Part shown: one piece after another, positions 17,087-24,106 of the stretch
Layout: each line of letters opens with the position of its first letter
Position numbering within the stretch: the first letter of the stretch is position 1
Assembly: GCA_046094425.1 (NCBI GenBank)
Contig: JBJTHI010000194.1
Coordinates: 1 to 34,963, forward strand
DNA from: JANPCX01 sp046094425
GTDB taxonomy: Bacteria; Pseudomonadota; Gammaproteobacteria; Burkholderiales; Burkholderiaceae_C
Direction of reading: 5' to 3'
Length of the DNA stretch: 34,963 nt
The notes under the pieces: generated by a model
The model's input: only the letters and a program-made list of their open reading frames with translations
Database searches by the model: none
Told to the model about the DNA's origin: nothing
Translations under genes and position numbers: made by a program

Positions 17087-17629
17087 ATGAGTTTGGATAC
17101 GCTGCATGAGGTTGAGCAGTTTCTCTACCGCGAAGCGCGCTTGTTGGATCGTCGGCAATTCCGCGAATGGCTGGAATTGTTCACGGACGATGTCCACTAC
17201 TGGATGCCCATGCGCACCAACCGTTATCCAAAATCCAGCAAGGCCCTCAAAATTCTTAATCCCGACATCTATCCTGATGGCGAGCTGACGCGCTCTGACG
17301 AGTTAGCGCTGCTCGATGAAAGCAAGGGAACCCTGACGCGCCGTATCGAGCGGTTGGAGACCGGCATGGCTTGGGGGGAGGATCCACCCTCGCGCACGCG
17401 CCACCTCATCACCAACATTGAAATCGAAGCGCTCGGCTCGGTGGACGAACTGCGCGCTTACTCCAACTTCCTCGTGTACCGAACCCGGTCGGAAACGGAA
17501 GAGGAGTTTTTCATTGGCAGCCGTGAAGATCTGCTGCGTCGGGTTGATGGCGCTTGGAAAATTGCGCGTCGCCAGATTGTTCTCGATCAGACCGTGTTGT
17601 CCGTGAAAAACATCAGCATCTTTTTTTGA
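17087..17629 (+). CDS. Aromatic-ring-hydroxylating dioxygenase, beta subunit (first copy)
   Basis: 180 residues from the ATG at 17087, which has AAAGGGGGAG at good spacing; a GTG at 17069 is less likely. Features of the small-subunit family are EVEQFLYREARLLDRRQFREWLELFTDDVHYWMPM at the N-terminus, the middle segment GMAWGEDPPSRTRHLITNIE and the C-terminal WKIARRQIVLDQTVLSVKNISIFF. The beta subunit has no cofactor and builds the alpha3beta3 hexamer. It matches the second copy at 19925 in length and throughout its sequence, so the two pairs are paralogues. Confidence 0.9.
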   Translation: MSLDTLHEVEQFLYREARLLDRRQFREWLELFTDDVHYWMPMRTNRYPKSSKALKILNPDIYPDGELTRSDELALLDESKGTLTRRIERLETGMAWGEDPPSRTRHLITNIEIEALGSVDELRAYSNFLVYRTRSETEEEFFIGSREDLLRRVDGAWKIARRQIVLDQTVLSVKNISIFF

Positions 17630-17655
17630 TGAGATCAAACCACAAGAGGTAAGCG

Positions 17656-18408
17656 ATGACAAAAAAAATAGCGTTGATCACGGGTGCTGGAAGCGGCATC
17701 GGACGCGCGGCTGCGCTGGGTTTGGCCCAAGCGGGCTACACCTTGGTGCTGGCTGGGCGCCGCGCTGATGCCATTGAAGCGGTGGCTCAGGAGATACGCG
17801 GCAGCGGGGGCACGGCACTGCCTGTTGTGACTGACATCAGGGATCCTGACGCTGTTGCTTCGCTGTTTTCAACAACGCAATCCACATTCGGGCGTTTGGA
17901 TGTGCTGTTCAACAATGCCGGTGTCAACCCCAAAGCCACGCCCATAGAAGACATCCCGTTTGAGCAGTGGAAGTCGGCTGTGGATACCAATGTGGTCGGA
18001 ACCTTTCTGTGCACCCAGCATGCGGTGCGGTTGATGAAGTCGCAAACGCCGCAAGGTGGGCGCATCATCAACAACGGCTCTTTGGCGGCTTATGCACCGC
18101 GACCCAACACGATTGCATACACAGCAACCAAACACGCCATCAGTGGCTTGACGCGCTCGACCTCGCTCGATGGCCGCAAGTACAACATCGCTTGCGGCCA
18201 GATCGACATCGGCAACGCCGCCACCGACATGACGGCGCGCCTGACCAAGGGCGAGGTGCAGGCCGATGGCTCCACGGCGATTGAGCCGCGCATGGAGTTG
18301 ACAGACATTGCCAGTGCTGTCGTGTACATGGCGGGTCTGCCGCTCAGCGCCAACGTGCTGTTCATGACCGTCATGGCAACGAACATGCCGTTTGTGGGCC
18401 GAGGCTGA
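17656..18408 (+). CDS. SDR-family NAD(P)-dependent dehydrogenase
   Basis: 250 residues, a classical short-chain dehydrogenase: the nucleotide loop TGAGSGIG at 9-16, NNAG at 86-89, the catalytic Ser142, and YTATK with Tyr155 and Lys159. The start ATG is preceded by AGAGG. It lies 26 bp after the beta subunit, so it is probably co-transcribed. In this context it could oxidise the cis-dihydrodiol made by the oxygenase to a catechol, or act on a side-chain alcohol. The sequence alone does not decide between them. Confidence 0.87.
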   Translation: MTKKIALITGAGSGIGRAAALGLAQAGYTLVLAGRRADAIEAVAQEIRGSGGTALPVVTDIRDPDAVASLFSTTQSTFGRLDVLFNNAGVNPKATPIEDIPFEQWKSAVDTNVVGTFLCTQHAVRLMKSQTPQGGRIINNGSLAAYAPRPNTIAYTATKHAISGLTRSTSLDGRKYNIACGQIDIGNAATDMTARLTKGEVQADGSTAIEPRMELTDIASAVVYMAGLPLSANVLFMTVMATNMPFVGRG

Positions 18409-18427
18409 TCCGCGCCCCTTTCAACAC

Positions 18428-18443
18428 TGCCGATAGCTCGGCA
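18428..18443. other. Short hairpin between the SDR and FAH genes
   Basis: TGCCGA-TAGC-TCGGCA forms a perfect 6-bp stem with a 4-nt loop in the 60-bp gap. No T-run follows, so it is not a convincing terminator. It may modestly affect mRNA stability, or be chance. Confidence 0.25.
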
Positions 18444-18468
18444 TCTGACCAATGGACAAGGAGAATTC

Positions 18469-19335
18469 ATGCGTTTGGTAGCGTTTGACGCGGGTGGGAC
18501 GGCAAAGCTCGGTGTGGTTCAAGGAAGCGATGTGGTTGATGTGGCAGTGCTTGGGGCTGAATTGCCCAAGGATGTGCTGAGCTTTGTACAAGGCGGCGCG
18601 GCGGCGCAACAAGCGCTGGCGCAGGCGCTGGGCCAGTCTGCCCATGTGGCGCGAACGCCCTTGGCGCAACTTCGGCTGCTGCCGCCCATCCCCCGCCCTG
18701 GGAAGATCATTTGCCTGGGCCTGAACTACATGGACCATGCCGCCGAGGGCGGGCACTCGCGGCCCGACTACCCGAGCATCTTCTTTCGCTGCGCCACCTC
18801 GTTGCTGGCGCATGAAGACACCATCGTGCGCCCGAAGTGTTCCGACAAGCTGGACTTCGAGGCCGAACTGGTCGCCGTGGTTGGCCGTACCGCCCGCCAC
18901 GTGAGCAAGGCAGATGCCCACCAGTACATCGCTGGATACGCCTGCTTCAATGACGCCAGCATCCGCGACTACCAGCATCGCACCGCCCAGTGGTCTATAG
19001 GCAAGAACTTTGACAAGACTGGTGCCTTCGGGCCATGTTTTGTCACGGCCGATGAGCTGCCCCCGGGCGGCAGTGGCCTGGCGATTCAGTCCCGGCTCAA
19101 TGGCGTCGTCATGCAAAGCGCCAACACGCGCGACATGTTGTTCCCCGTAGATGAGACCGTGGCGCTGTTGACCGAATGCCTCACGCTGGAACCGGGCGAC
19201 CTGTTGGTGATGGGCACGCCTGGCGGGGTGGGGCACACGCGCAAGCCCCCCGTTTTTATGAAGAGTGGCGACGTGATCGAGATTGAAATCGAGTCGGTCG
19301 GCCTCTTGCGCAATCAGGTGGTGGATGAGTCCTGA
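18469..19335 (+). CDS. Fumarylacetoacetate hydrolase (FAH) family protein
   Basis: 288 residues with AAGGAG before the ATG. The FAH C-terminal domain is clear: GLNYMDHAAE at 84-93, the metal ligands Glu131 and Glu133 in DFEAELVAVVGR, Asp162 in CFNDASIRDY, and the segments DMLFPVDETVALLTECLTLEPGDLLVMGTPGGVGHTRKPPVFMKSGDVIEIEIESVG. Family members hydrolyse C-C bonds or decarboxylate/isomerise ring-cleavage products in aromatic degradation, fitting the last step of this operon. Its 3' end overlaps the convergent VOC gene by 22 bp. Confidence 0.88.
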   Translation: MRLVAFDAGGTAKLGVVQGSDVVDVAVLGAELPKDVLSFVQGGAAAQQALAQALGQSAHVARTPLAQLRLLPPIPRPGKIICLGLNYMDHAAEGGHSRPDYPSIFFRCATSLLAHEDTIVRPKCSDKLDFEAELVAVVGRTARHVSKADAHQYIAGYACFNDASIRDYQHRTAQWSIGKNFDKTGAFGPCFVTADELPPGGSGLAIQSRLNGVVMQSANTRDMLFPVDETVALLTECLTLEPGDLLVMGTPGGVGHTRKPPVFMKSGDVIEIEIESVGLLRNQVVDES

Positions 19336-19901
19336 GCGTTCGCTGAAGCGTTTGGCAAGAACACCGGGCCCGCTTCGGCTCGGTCTTGCAGTGCCTGCTC
19401 GCCTTCATGCGGCAAAGAGATGTGGTGGTCCAGCGCGGCTTGGATGTTGTTTTCCCAAACGCTGCGCGGCAGTTCGTAGAGCAATTCGACGCCGTAGCCG
19501 TTGGGGTCGCGGATGTACACACTTCGGCTCATGCCATGTTCAATCCGGCGCTCGAATTGGACGCCGATGGATTGAAGGTAAGCCAGTTGACGCAGCCAGG
19601 CATCGCGGCCCGCAAAGGCAATGCCAATGTGGTTGATTGCACTGATCAAGTGGCCGTCTTTGTCCGGGGCGGGCAGTTCTGGGTACTCCACCAGGGCGAT
19701 GTCATGGTGGGTCAAGAGACCCTCGCGCTGGCCGCTGTAAAACGCCATGGCGCGTGGTGGGCCGTTCGGGCTGGTCTGCTGTGCCGTGCCCACCTGCGTC
19801 AAGCCGACGACGTCGGTCCAGAAACGATGTGACTCGCCCATGTTCCGAACGTTGATCACCAGGTGATTGATGCCGCTGGCTGCTGTGGGTCTGTCTTGCA
19901 T
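19314..19901 (-). CDS. VOC-family protein, possible small extradiol dioxygenase
   Basis: 195 residues. The vicinal-oxygen-chelate pattern shows two beta-alpha modules: INHLVINV with His13, INHIGIAF with His91, and VYIRDPNGYGVELLYE with Glu139, a normal His-His-Glu metal site. One VOC domain is present, whereas classical catechol 2,3-dioxygenases have two and about 290 residues. Extradiol cleavage is therefore possible but unproven; glyoxalase-like isomerases have the same fold. The start ATG has GGAGGG upstream. It is the last gene of the minus operon, 23 bp after the second beta subunit, and overlaps the convergent FAH gene by 22 bp. Confidence 0.82.
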   Translation of the reverse strand: MQDRPTAASGINHLVINVRNMGESHRFWTDVVGLTQVGTAQQTSPNGPPRAMAFYSGQREGLLTHHDIALVEYPELPAPDKDGHLISAINHIGIAFAGRDAWLRQLAYLQSIGVQFERRIEHGMSRSVYIRDPNGYGVELLYELPRSVWENNIQAALDHHISLPHEGEQALQDRAEAGPVFLPNASANAQDSSTT

Positions 19902-19924
19902 TGGGCCCTCCGTGGGGTCGGATG

Positions 19925-20467
19925 TCAGAAGAAGATGGCCACGTTCTTGGCCAGCAACACCGACTGATCGAGGATGATTTTTCGGCGGGCAATCTGCAAC
20001 CCCCCGCCGACGCGGCGCAGCACATCGCGCCGCGTGCCCACAAACAAGTCGGCCTCAGTTTCGGCGCGGTTTTTGTAGACGATGAAGTTAGAGGCAACGG
20101 CGAATTCACCCTCTGCCTTACCCGGCTCGACTTCAACATTGCTCACATTGTGGCGGGTGCGCGATGGCGGGTCCTCAGCCCACGCCATACCTGTTTCCAG
20201 GCACACGACGCGACGTGTCAGCGTGTCCAAGGTTTCGTCCATGATGACCATCGATTGGTCTTCGGGTACGGTCTCATCGCTGTAAGCAGCGTCGTCAAGA
20301 ATCTTGAGCGATTTGCTGTAGCGTGGATAAACGTTCAAGCGCGTGGACATCCAGTAGCGCAGGTCCGGGGCGAGCAGTTCCAGCCACTCGCGAAAGCGCC
20401 TCTCGTCGAGCAGCCGCGCCTCAAGGTAGTAGAACTTCTCGACTTCGCGGTTCAGATCGTCAGCCAC
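19925..20467 (-). CDS. Aromatic-ring-hydroxylating dioxygenase, beta subunit (second copy)
   Basis: 180 residues from the GTG at 20467, which overlaps the alpha stop by 8 bp and aligns with the start of the first beta subunit, giving the same length. The frame is also open to a GTG at 20494. Family segments are REVEKFYYLEARLLDERRFREWLELLAPDLRYWMS, GMAWAEDPPSRTRHNVSNVE and ARRKIILDQSVLLAKNVAIFF. It should form a hexamer with the second alpha subunit. Sequence similarity to the first copy is obvious along the whole length, so the two oxygenases probably arose by duplication and may act on related substrates. Confidence 0.89.
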   Translation of the reverse strand: MADDLNREVEKFYYLEARLLDERRFREWLELLAPDLRYWMSTRLNVYPRYSKSLKILDDAAYSDETVPEDQSMVIMDETLDTLTRRVVCLETGMAWAEDPPSRTRHNVSNVEVEPGKAEGEFAVASNFIVYKNRAETEADLFVGTRRDVLRRVGGGLQIARRKIILDQSVLLAKNVAIFF

Positions 20468-21773
20468 GGCGCGTTCCAACAAAGGCGGCTTCACGCGCCA
20501 TGATTTCTGACCAACTCGCCCCGCTCATCAAATCCGACCAGCGGCGGTAAAACTGTCGGTGGTTGATTTCGCTGAGGCGGGAATCACTGGCCAATGCGCC
20601 CAGGTCCTCGCGAAAGCGCTCATGCCCAAGACCCATGCGGGTGTGCAGCGCCATGCGTTGAGAGACCGCACCGTGACAGGTTTTGGTGCACTGTTCCCAG
20701 TTGTCCATGTCGGCTTGCTCAAAAGTGCCCGCCACGCCGAAGCACTGCATGCCGGAGATGCGCAGGGCTTCTTTGACATGGGCGGGTGCGGCTTTGTCGG
20801 TGAAGGTCCAGTTCCACACCTCCACCTTGTCGGGGCCGCGCGGGTGCAGCACGCGGAAGGTGCGAGAGCCGCCGCGCACAAACGACAGGTTGGGAAAGAA
20901 GGTGCCAGCGATGGGCCGAATCGAGTCGCGCCAGCGTGGGCCAAGGCGTTCGTTGGCATGGGCACGAATCGAGTCTTCCCAGGCGACCACCTCGGGCATG
21001 GCGGTGCCATCGGCATCGTCAGGGCCTACACAGATGAGGCCGTGGCCATTGCCAGCGGCCACGTCGTGGCCGATCGACTTTTGGTTGGCCGTGGGCGCAG
21101 AGTCAAAGCCACCACGGATGGCTGCACCGTGTGACCACTGCACGTGGTAGCCATCACCCGCCAGATTTTCAGCCGGGAATTTCCAGTTGCAAGGCATGAT
21201 CCACTTTTGCATGCCAGGCAGGAACTCGATACCGCCCTCGCAGCGGTCAACCACCGTGTCCAGATACCAGCAGGTGGTTTCACCCAGGTAGTCGCGTAAG
21301 GATGGTGCCGACGGGTCAAAGGTGGCGAATACCATGCCTTTGTAGCTGTCGAGTTGCGCTACCGGAACCAGCCCGAGCTGATCCATCTCGAGTTCATCAA
21401 AGTAGGCGTCGCGCAGGTTGGGTACCCCCACCAGTTTGCCGTCGTTGCGGAAAGTCCAGCCGTGGTAGGCGCAGGTGAAGCTGCGTGCATTGCCCGAGTC
21501 GGCGCGGCACAGCCGCGTGCCACGGTGGGTGCAGATGTTGAGAAAACAGCGCATCACGCCCTCGGTGTCGCGCAGCACCACCACCGGATCCTCGCCCATG
21601 TAGGTGGTGAAAAAGTCGCCCGGGTTGGGGATCATCGACTCGTGGCAAAGGAAGAGCCAGCAGCGGGCAAAGACCTGCTCCAGCTCTTGGCGGTAGATGT
21701 CGTGGTCAACGAAGATCTTGCGGTTGATCAGCCCTTGGTCGTGGTCAACCAGTCGATTGGGTGGCATTTGCAT
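20460..21773 (-). CDS. Rieske aromatic-ring-hydroxylating dioxygenase, alpha subunit (second copy)
   Basis: 437 residues with AGGAAACAGC before the ATG. Rieske ligands are Cys81, His83, Cys101 and His104. The mononuclear iron site is ENLAGDGYHVQWSH with Asp207, His210 and His215; the third ligand is Asp355 in EQADMDNW. All catalytic residues are intact. It is clearly paralogous to the alpha subunit at 15748, but it belongs to the ribose-type transporter operon on the opposite strand, controlled by the palindrome at 26670. No ferredoxin or reductase gene accompanies it. Its role would be ring dihydroxylation of an aromatic substrate of unknown identity. Confidence 0.9.
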   Translation of the reverse strand: MQMPPNRLVDHDQGLINRKIFVDHDIYRQELEQVFARCWLFLCHESMIPNPGDFFTTYMGEDPVVVLRDTEGVMRCFLNICTHRGTRLCRADSGNARSFTCAYHGWTFRNDGKLVGVPNLRDAYFDELEMDQLGLVPVAQLDSYKGMVFATFDPSAPSLRDYLGETTCWYLDTVVDRCEGGIEFLPGMQKWIMPCNWKFPAENLAGDGYHVQWSHGAAIRGGFDSAPTANQKSIGHDVAAGNGHGLICVGPDDADGTAMPEVVAWEDSIRAHANERLGPRWRDSIRPIAGTFFPNLSFVRGGSRTFRVLHPRGPDKVEVWNWTFTDKAAPAHVKEALRISGMQCFGVAGTFEQADMDNWEQCTKTCHGAVSQRMALHTRMGLGHERFREDLGALASDSRLSEINHRQFYRRWSDLMSGASWSEIMAREAAFVGTRRG

Positions 21774-21839
21774 TGCTGTTTCCTCAGGCGTTTGATGACA
21801 GTACAGGCGAGGCGCAGCGGCGGCCCGCCTGGCTTGACA

Positions 21840-23081
21840 TCACTTGGCGTCAAACGCCTTCACTTTGGTGACTTTGAACTGGTCCTTCGGTGCGGTGCAC
21901 TTCTCGCAGTTCACGCCGGGTGAGGGCGGCTGCTGTTCCAGGGGCCAGGTGATTTTCTGGATCGTGGCGCCGGGGGTGGGCTTGCCTTCGAGCACCGCGG
22001 TCAGCGACAGCTCGGGCAGCAGGTCAGGCCGGTCCATGATGCTCACGAAGAAGGTGTCGGGCACCTTGTCCTTGGGGTAGGTGTTGCAGCCGTCTTTGGG
22101 GCGGTCGCCGGTGCAGATTTTCACGTCGTCGGCGGTCACCCAGGGCAGGGGGTAAGCCACTTGGCGGAACGGCATGGTGCGCTGCTTGGTCAGCACTTCC
22201 ATCATCAGCTTGAAGCCGAAGGCGGCTTCAGCAGGCGTGCCACCCGAGGACACGCCGTTCAGACCCTTCTTGCGCATTTCCGGATCGGCCAGCGCGAGGC
22301 GAAAGCCATTGCCACCCTCGCCAATCACGATAGGCAGCTTGTCCTTGCCGACAGCTTGGAAGGCTTTGATGATGCCCAGTTCACCGGGCTGGGTGAACAC
22401 CGCGTCGATGGTTGGGTGGGCGGCCAGTGCTTTGGCGGCTTCTGCCTGCGATTTCTCGTCGGCCGCATTGCCCCAGGTCCGGGCCACCACCTTCATCTCT
22501 GGATACTTTTTGATGGCGTCCAGAAAGCCGTCGAAGTGGCGCTTGTCGGCGCCGCCACCCGGGAACGCGTGGTTGGCCAGGATGGTGGCTTTGCCCTTGG
22601 TCAGGTTGGCCATGAGTTGGCCGCCGTTTTCACCAAAGCCGTTGGTGATGGCCTGCACCTGGTAGGCGCAACGCTCGCTCACGGTCAGGCCGAAGGTGAA
22701 GAACACCACGCCTTTGTCGCAGCCTTTCTTGATGGTGCGGTTCAGCGCGGTGAACGAGCCGGGGAGCGTGATGATGCCGTCAGCACCCGCTGCAATCATG
22801 CTCTCATAGGCAGCGATCTGCTTTTGCGGCTCCGGGCCAGAGATCACCTCGATCAGTTCGACCGTCTTGTCGTACGGTGGCGTGGCCGCCAGCGCCTTGA
22901 TCGAGTTGCTGGCCGCAGTGATCCAGCCGCCACCGCTGACAAACATGCTCAGGTAGATTTTGTATTTCTTTTGCGGCTGGGCCTGCTGAGCCTGAGCCAA
23001 CCCGCTTGCGGCCAGTGCCAGCGCGGTCAGGCTTGCCAGCCCAATCTGCTTGAGCGTGGAAGTACGAACGTGTTCCATCAT
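21840..23081 (-). CDS. Ribose-type ABC transporter substrate-binding protein
   Basis: 413 residues with a Sec signal peptide (IGLASLTALALAASGLAQAQQA). The mature part follows the peripla-BP-4 pattern: YKIYLSMFVSGGGWITAASNSIKALA, IAAYESMIAAGADGIITLPGS, KGKATILANHAFPGGGADKRHFDGF and AHPTIDAVFTQPGELGIIKAFQAVGKDKLPIVIGEGG. It is longer than RbsB, with a C-terminal extension. Six Cys are present in the mature protein, including a C-terminal NCEKC pair, which is unusual. The ATG overlaps the stop of the permease (ATGA). It should deliver the ligand to the permeases encoded upstream; the presence of oxygenase genes in the same operon suggests an aromatic ligand rather than a plain sugar. Confidence 0.86.
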   Translation of the reverse strand: MMEHVRTSTLKQIGLASLTALALAASGLAQAQQAQPQKKYKIYLSMFVSGGGWITAASNSIKALAATPPYDKTVELIEVISGPEPQKQIAAYESMIAAGADGIITLPGSFTALNRTIKKGCDKGVVFFTFGLTVSERCAYQVQAITNGFGENGGQLMANLTKGKATILANHAFPGGGADKRHFDGFLDAIKKYPEMKVVARTWGNAADEKSQAEAAKALAAHPTIDAVFTQPGELGIIKAFQAVGKDKLPIVIGEGGNGFRLALADPEMRKKGLNGVSSGGTPAEAAFGFKLMMEVLTKQRTMPFRQVAYPLPWVTADDVKICTGDRPKDGCNTYPKDKVPDTFFVSIMDRPDLLPELSLTAVLEGKPTPGATIQKITWPLEQQPPSPGVNCEKCTAPKDQFKVTKVKAFDAK

Positions 23082-24106
23082 GAGGTTTTCCTTTTAACAG
23101 TGGTTGCAGAACCGATAACGCCGAGGCACCGTTTGGATCCAAATGCGCGGAGCTTGCTCGCCCCCCATGCCCGAATGTTTTCTTGCAGGGTCAAGAGCGC
23201 AATCAAGATCACGCCGCCGTTGATCACCGCCCGCCAGCCAGCGCTCATGCCGATTGCGGTGATCATGATGGAGAAGGTGGTGAGCAGCAGTGCGCCGCCG
23301 ACCACACCCAGGAAGCTGCCGCGCCCGCCCATGATCGACGTGCCGCCCACCACCACCGCAGCGATGACTGGGATCAGAATGTCCGTGCCGGTGTCCAGCG
23401 TGGCACCGCCTGAAAAGCCCACGTAGAGGATGCCTGCCGCACCCGCCGAGGCACCGCTGATGGCATAACAGAGCACGGTGACACGGGCCACGGGCAGGCC
23501 CGCAATGCGGGCTGCCTCGGCGCTGGTGCCTACGGCGTAAACCATGCGGCCGAAACCACTGTGGCGCTGCCACAGCAGCGCCAGCGCAGTGAAGCCTGCC
23601 ATCAAATACACGACGGGTGGCAGTCCAAGCCATTCCCCGGTGAAGAGGAACGCCACTGCTGGCGCCGCCTCGCCGCGGGGCGAGCCGCCGGTGATGCCCA
23701 GCAAAGCACTTGCGACGATCATGCCCATGGCCAGCGTCATGATGAAAGGCGGCACGCGCAGCAACGCCACAAAGACACCATTGATCGCACCGATGGTGGC
23801 GCACAGCCCCAGCACCGCCGGAATGCCCCAGGTCAGTGCCGCCGGGTCGGCACCCACCCAACTGAACAAGGCCACGGCACCCAGTGTGACGATGGCCGGC
23901 ACCGACAGATCCAATCCGCCGGTCAACATCACCGTTTGCTGCCCAAAGCCGACGAGCATCACGAAAGTCGACAACACCAGGGTCGACCGCACCTGATTCC
24001 AGGAACCCAGCGAAGGGCTGATCCAGCCCGATGCAAAGATCAGCAAGGCGGTCAGCGCCAACAAGGCCAGCGCCATCTTGTCTTCGTTGCTCAAGAAGCT
24101 TTTCAT
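23078..24106 (-). CDS. Ribose-type ABC transporter permease
   Basis: 342 residues from the ATG at 24106, inside the stop of the fused gene (ATGA overlap); the frame is open further upstream, but that sequence is only a shadow of the fused gene. Typical RbsC-family segments are VMLVGFGQQTVMLTGGLDLSVPAIVTLGAVALF, FIMTLAMGMIVASALLGITGG and IPVIAAVVVGGTSIMGGRGSFLGVVGGALLLTTF. About eight membrane segments are visible. It probably pairs with the permease half of the fused protein to form a heterodimeric channel. Confidence 0.88.
   Translation of the reverse strand: MKSFLSNEDKMALALLALTALLIFASGWISPSLGSWNQVRSTLVLSTFVMLVGFGQQTVMLTGGLDLSVPAIVTLGAVALFSWVGADPAALTWGIPAVLGLCATIGAINGVFVALLRVPPFIMTLAMGMIVASALLGITGGSPRGEAAPAVAFLFTGEWLGLPPVVYLMAGFTALALLWQRHSGFGRMVYAVGTSAEAARIAGLPVARVTVLCYAISGASAGAAGILYVGFSGGATLDTGTDILIPVIAAVVVGGTSIMGGRGSFLGVVGGALLLTTFSIMITAIGMSAGWRAVINGGVILIALLTLQENIRAWGASKLRAFGSKRCLGVIGSATTVKRKTS

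Noticed and set aside
22161..23426. Plus-strand open frame of 421 codons over the ribose-type binding protein
   Set aside because: Antisense to a gene with signal peptide and family motifs; no recognisable domain or ribosome site of its own.
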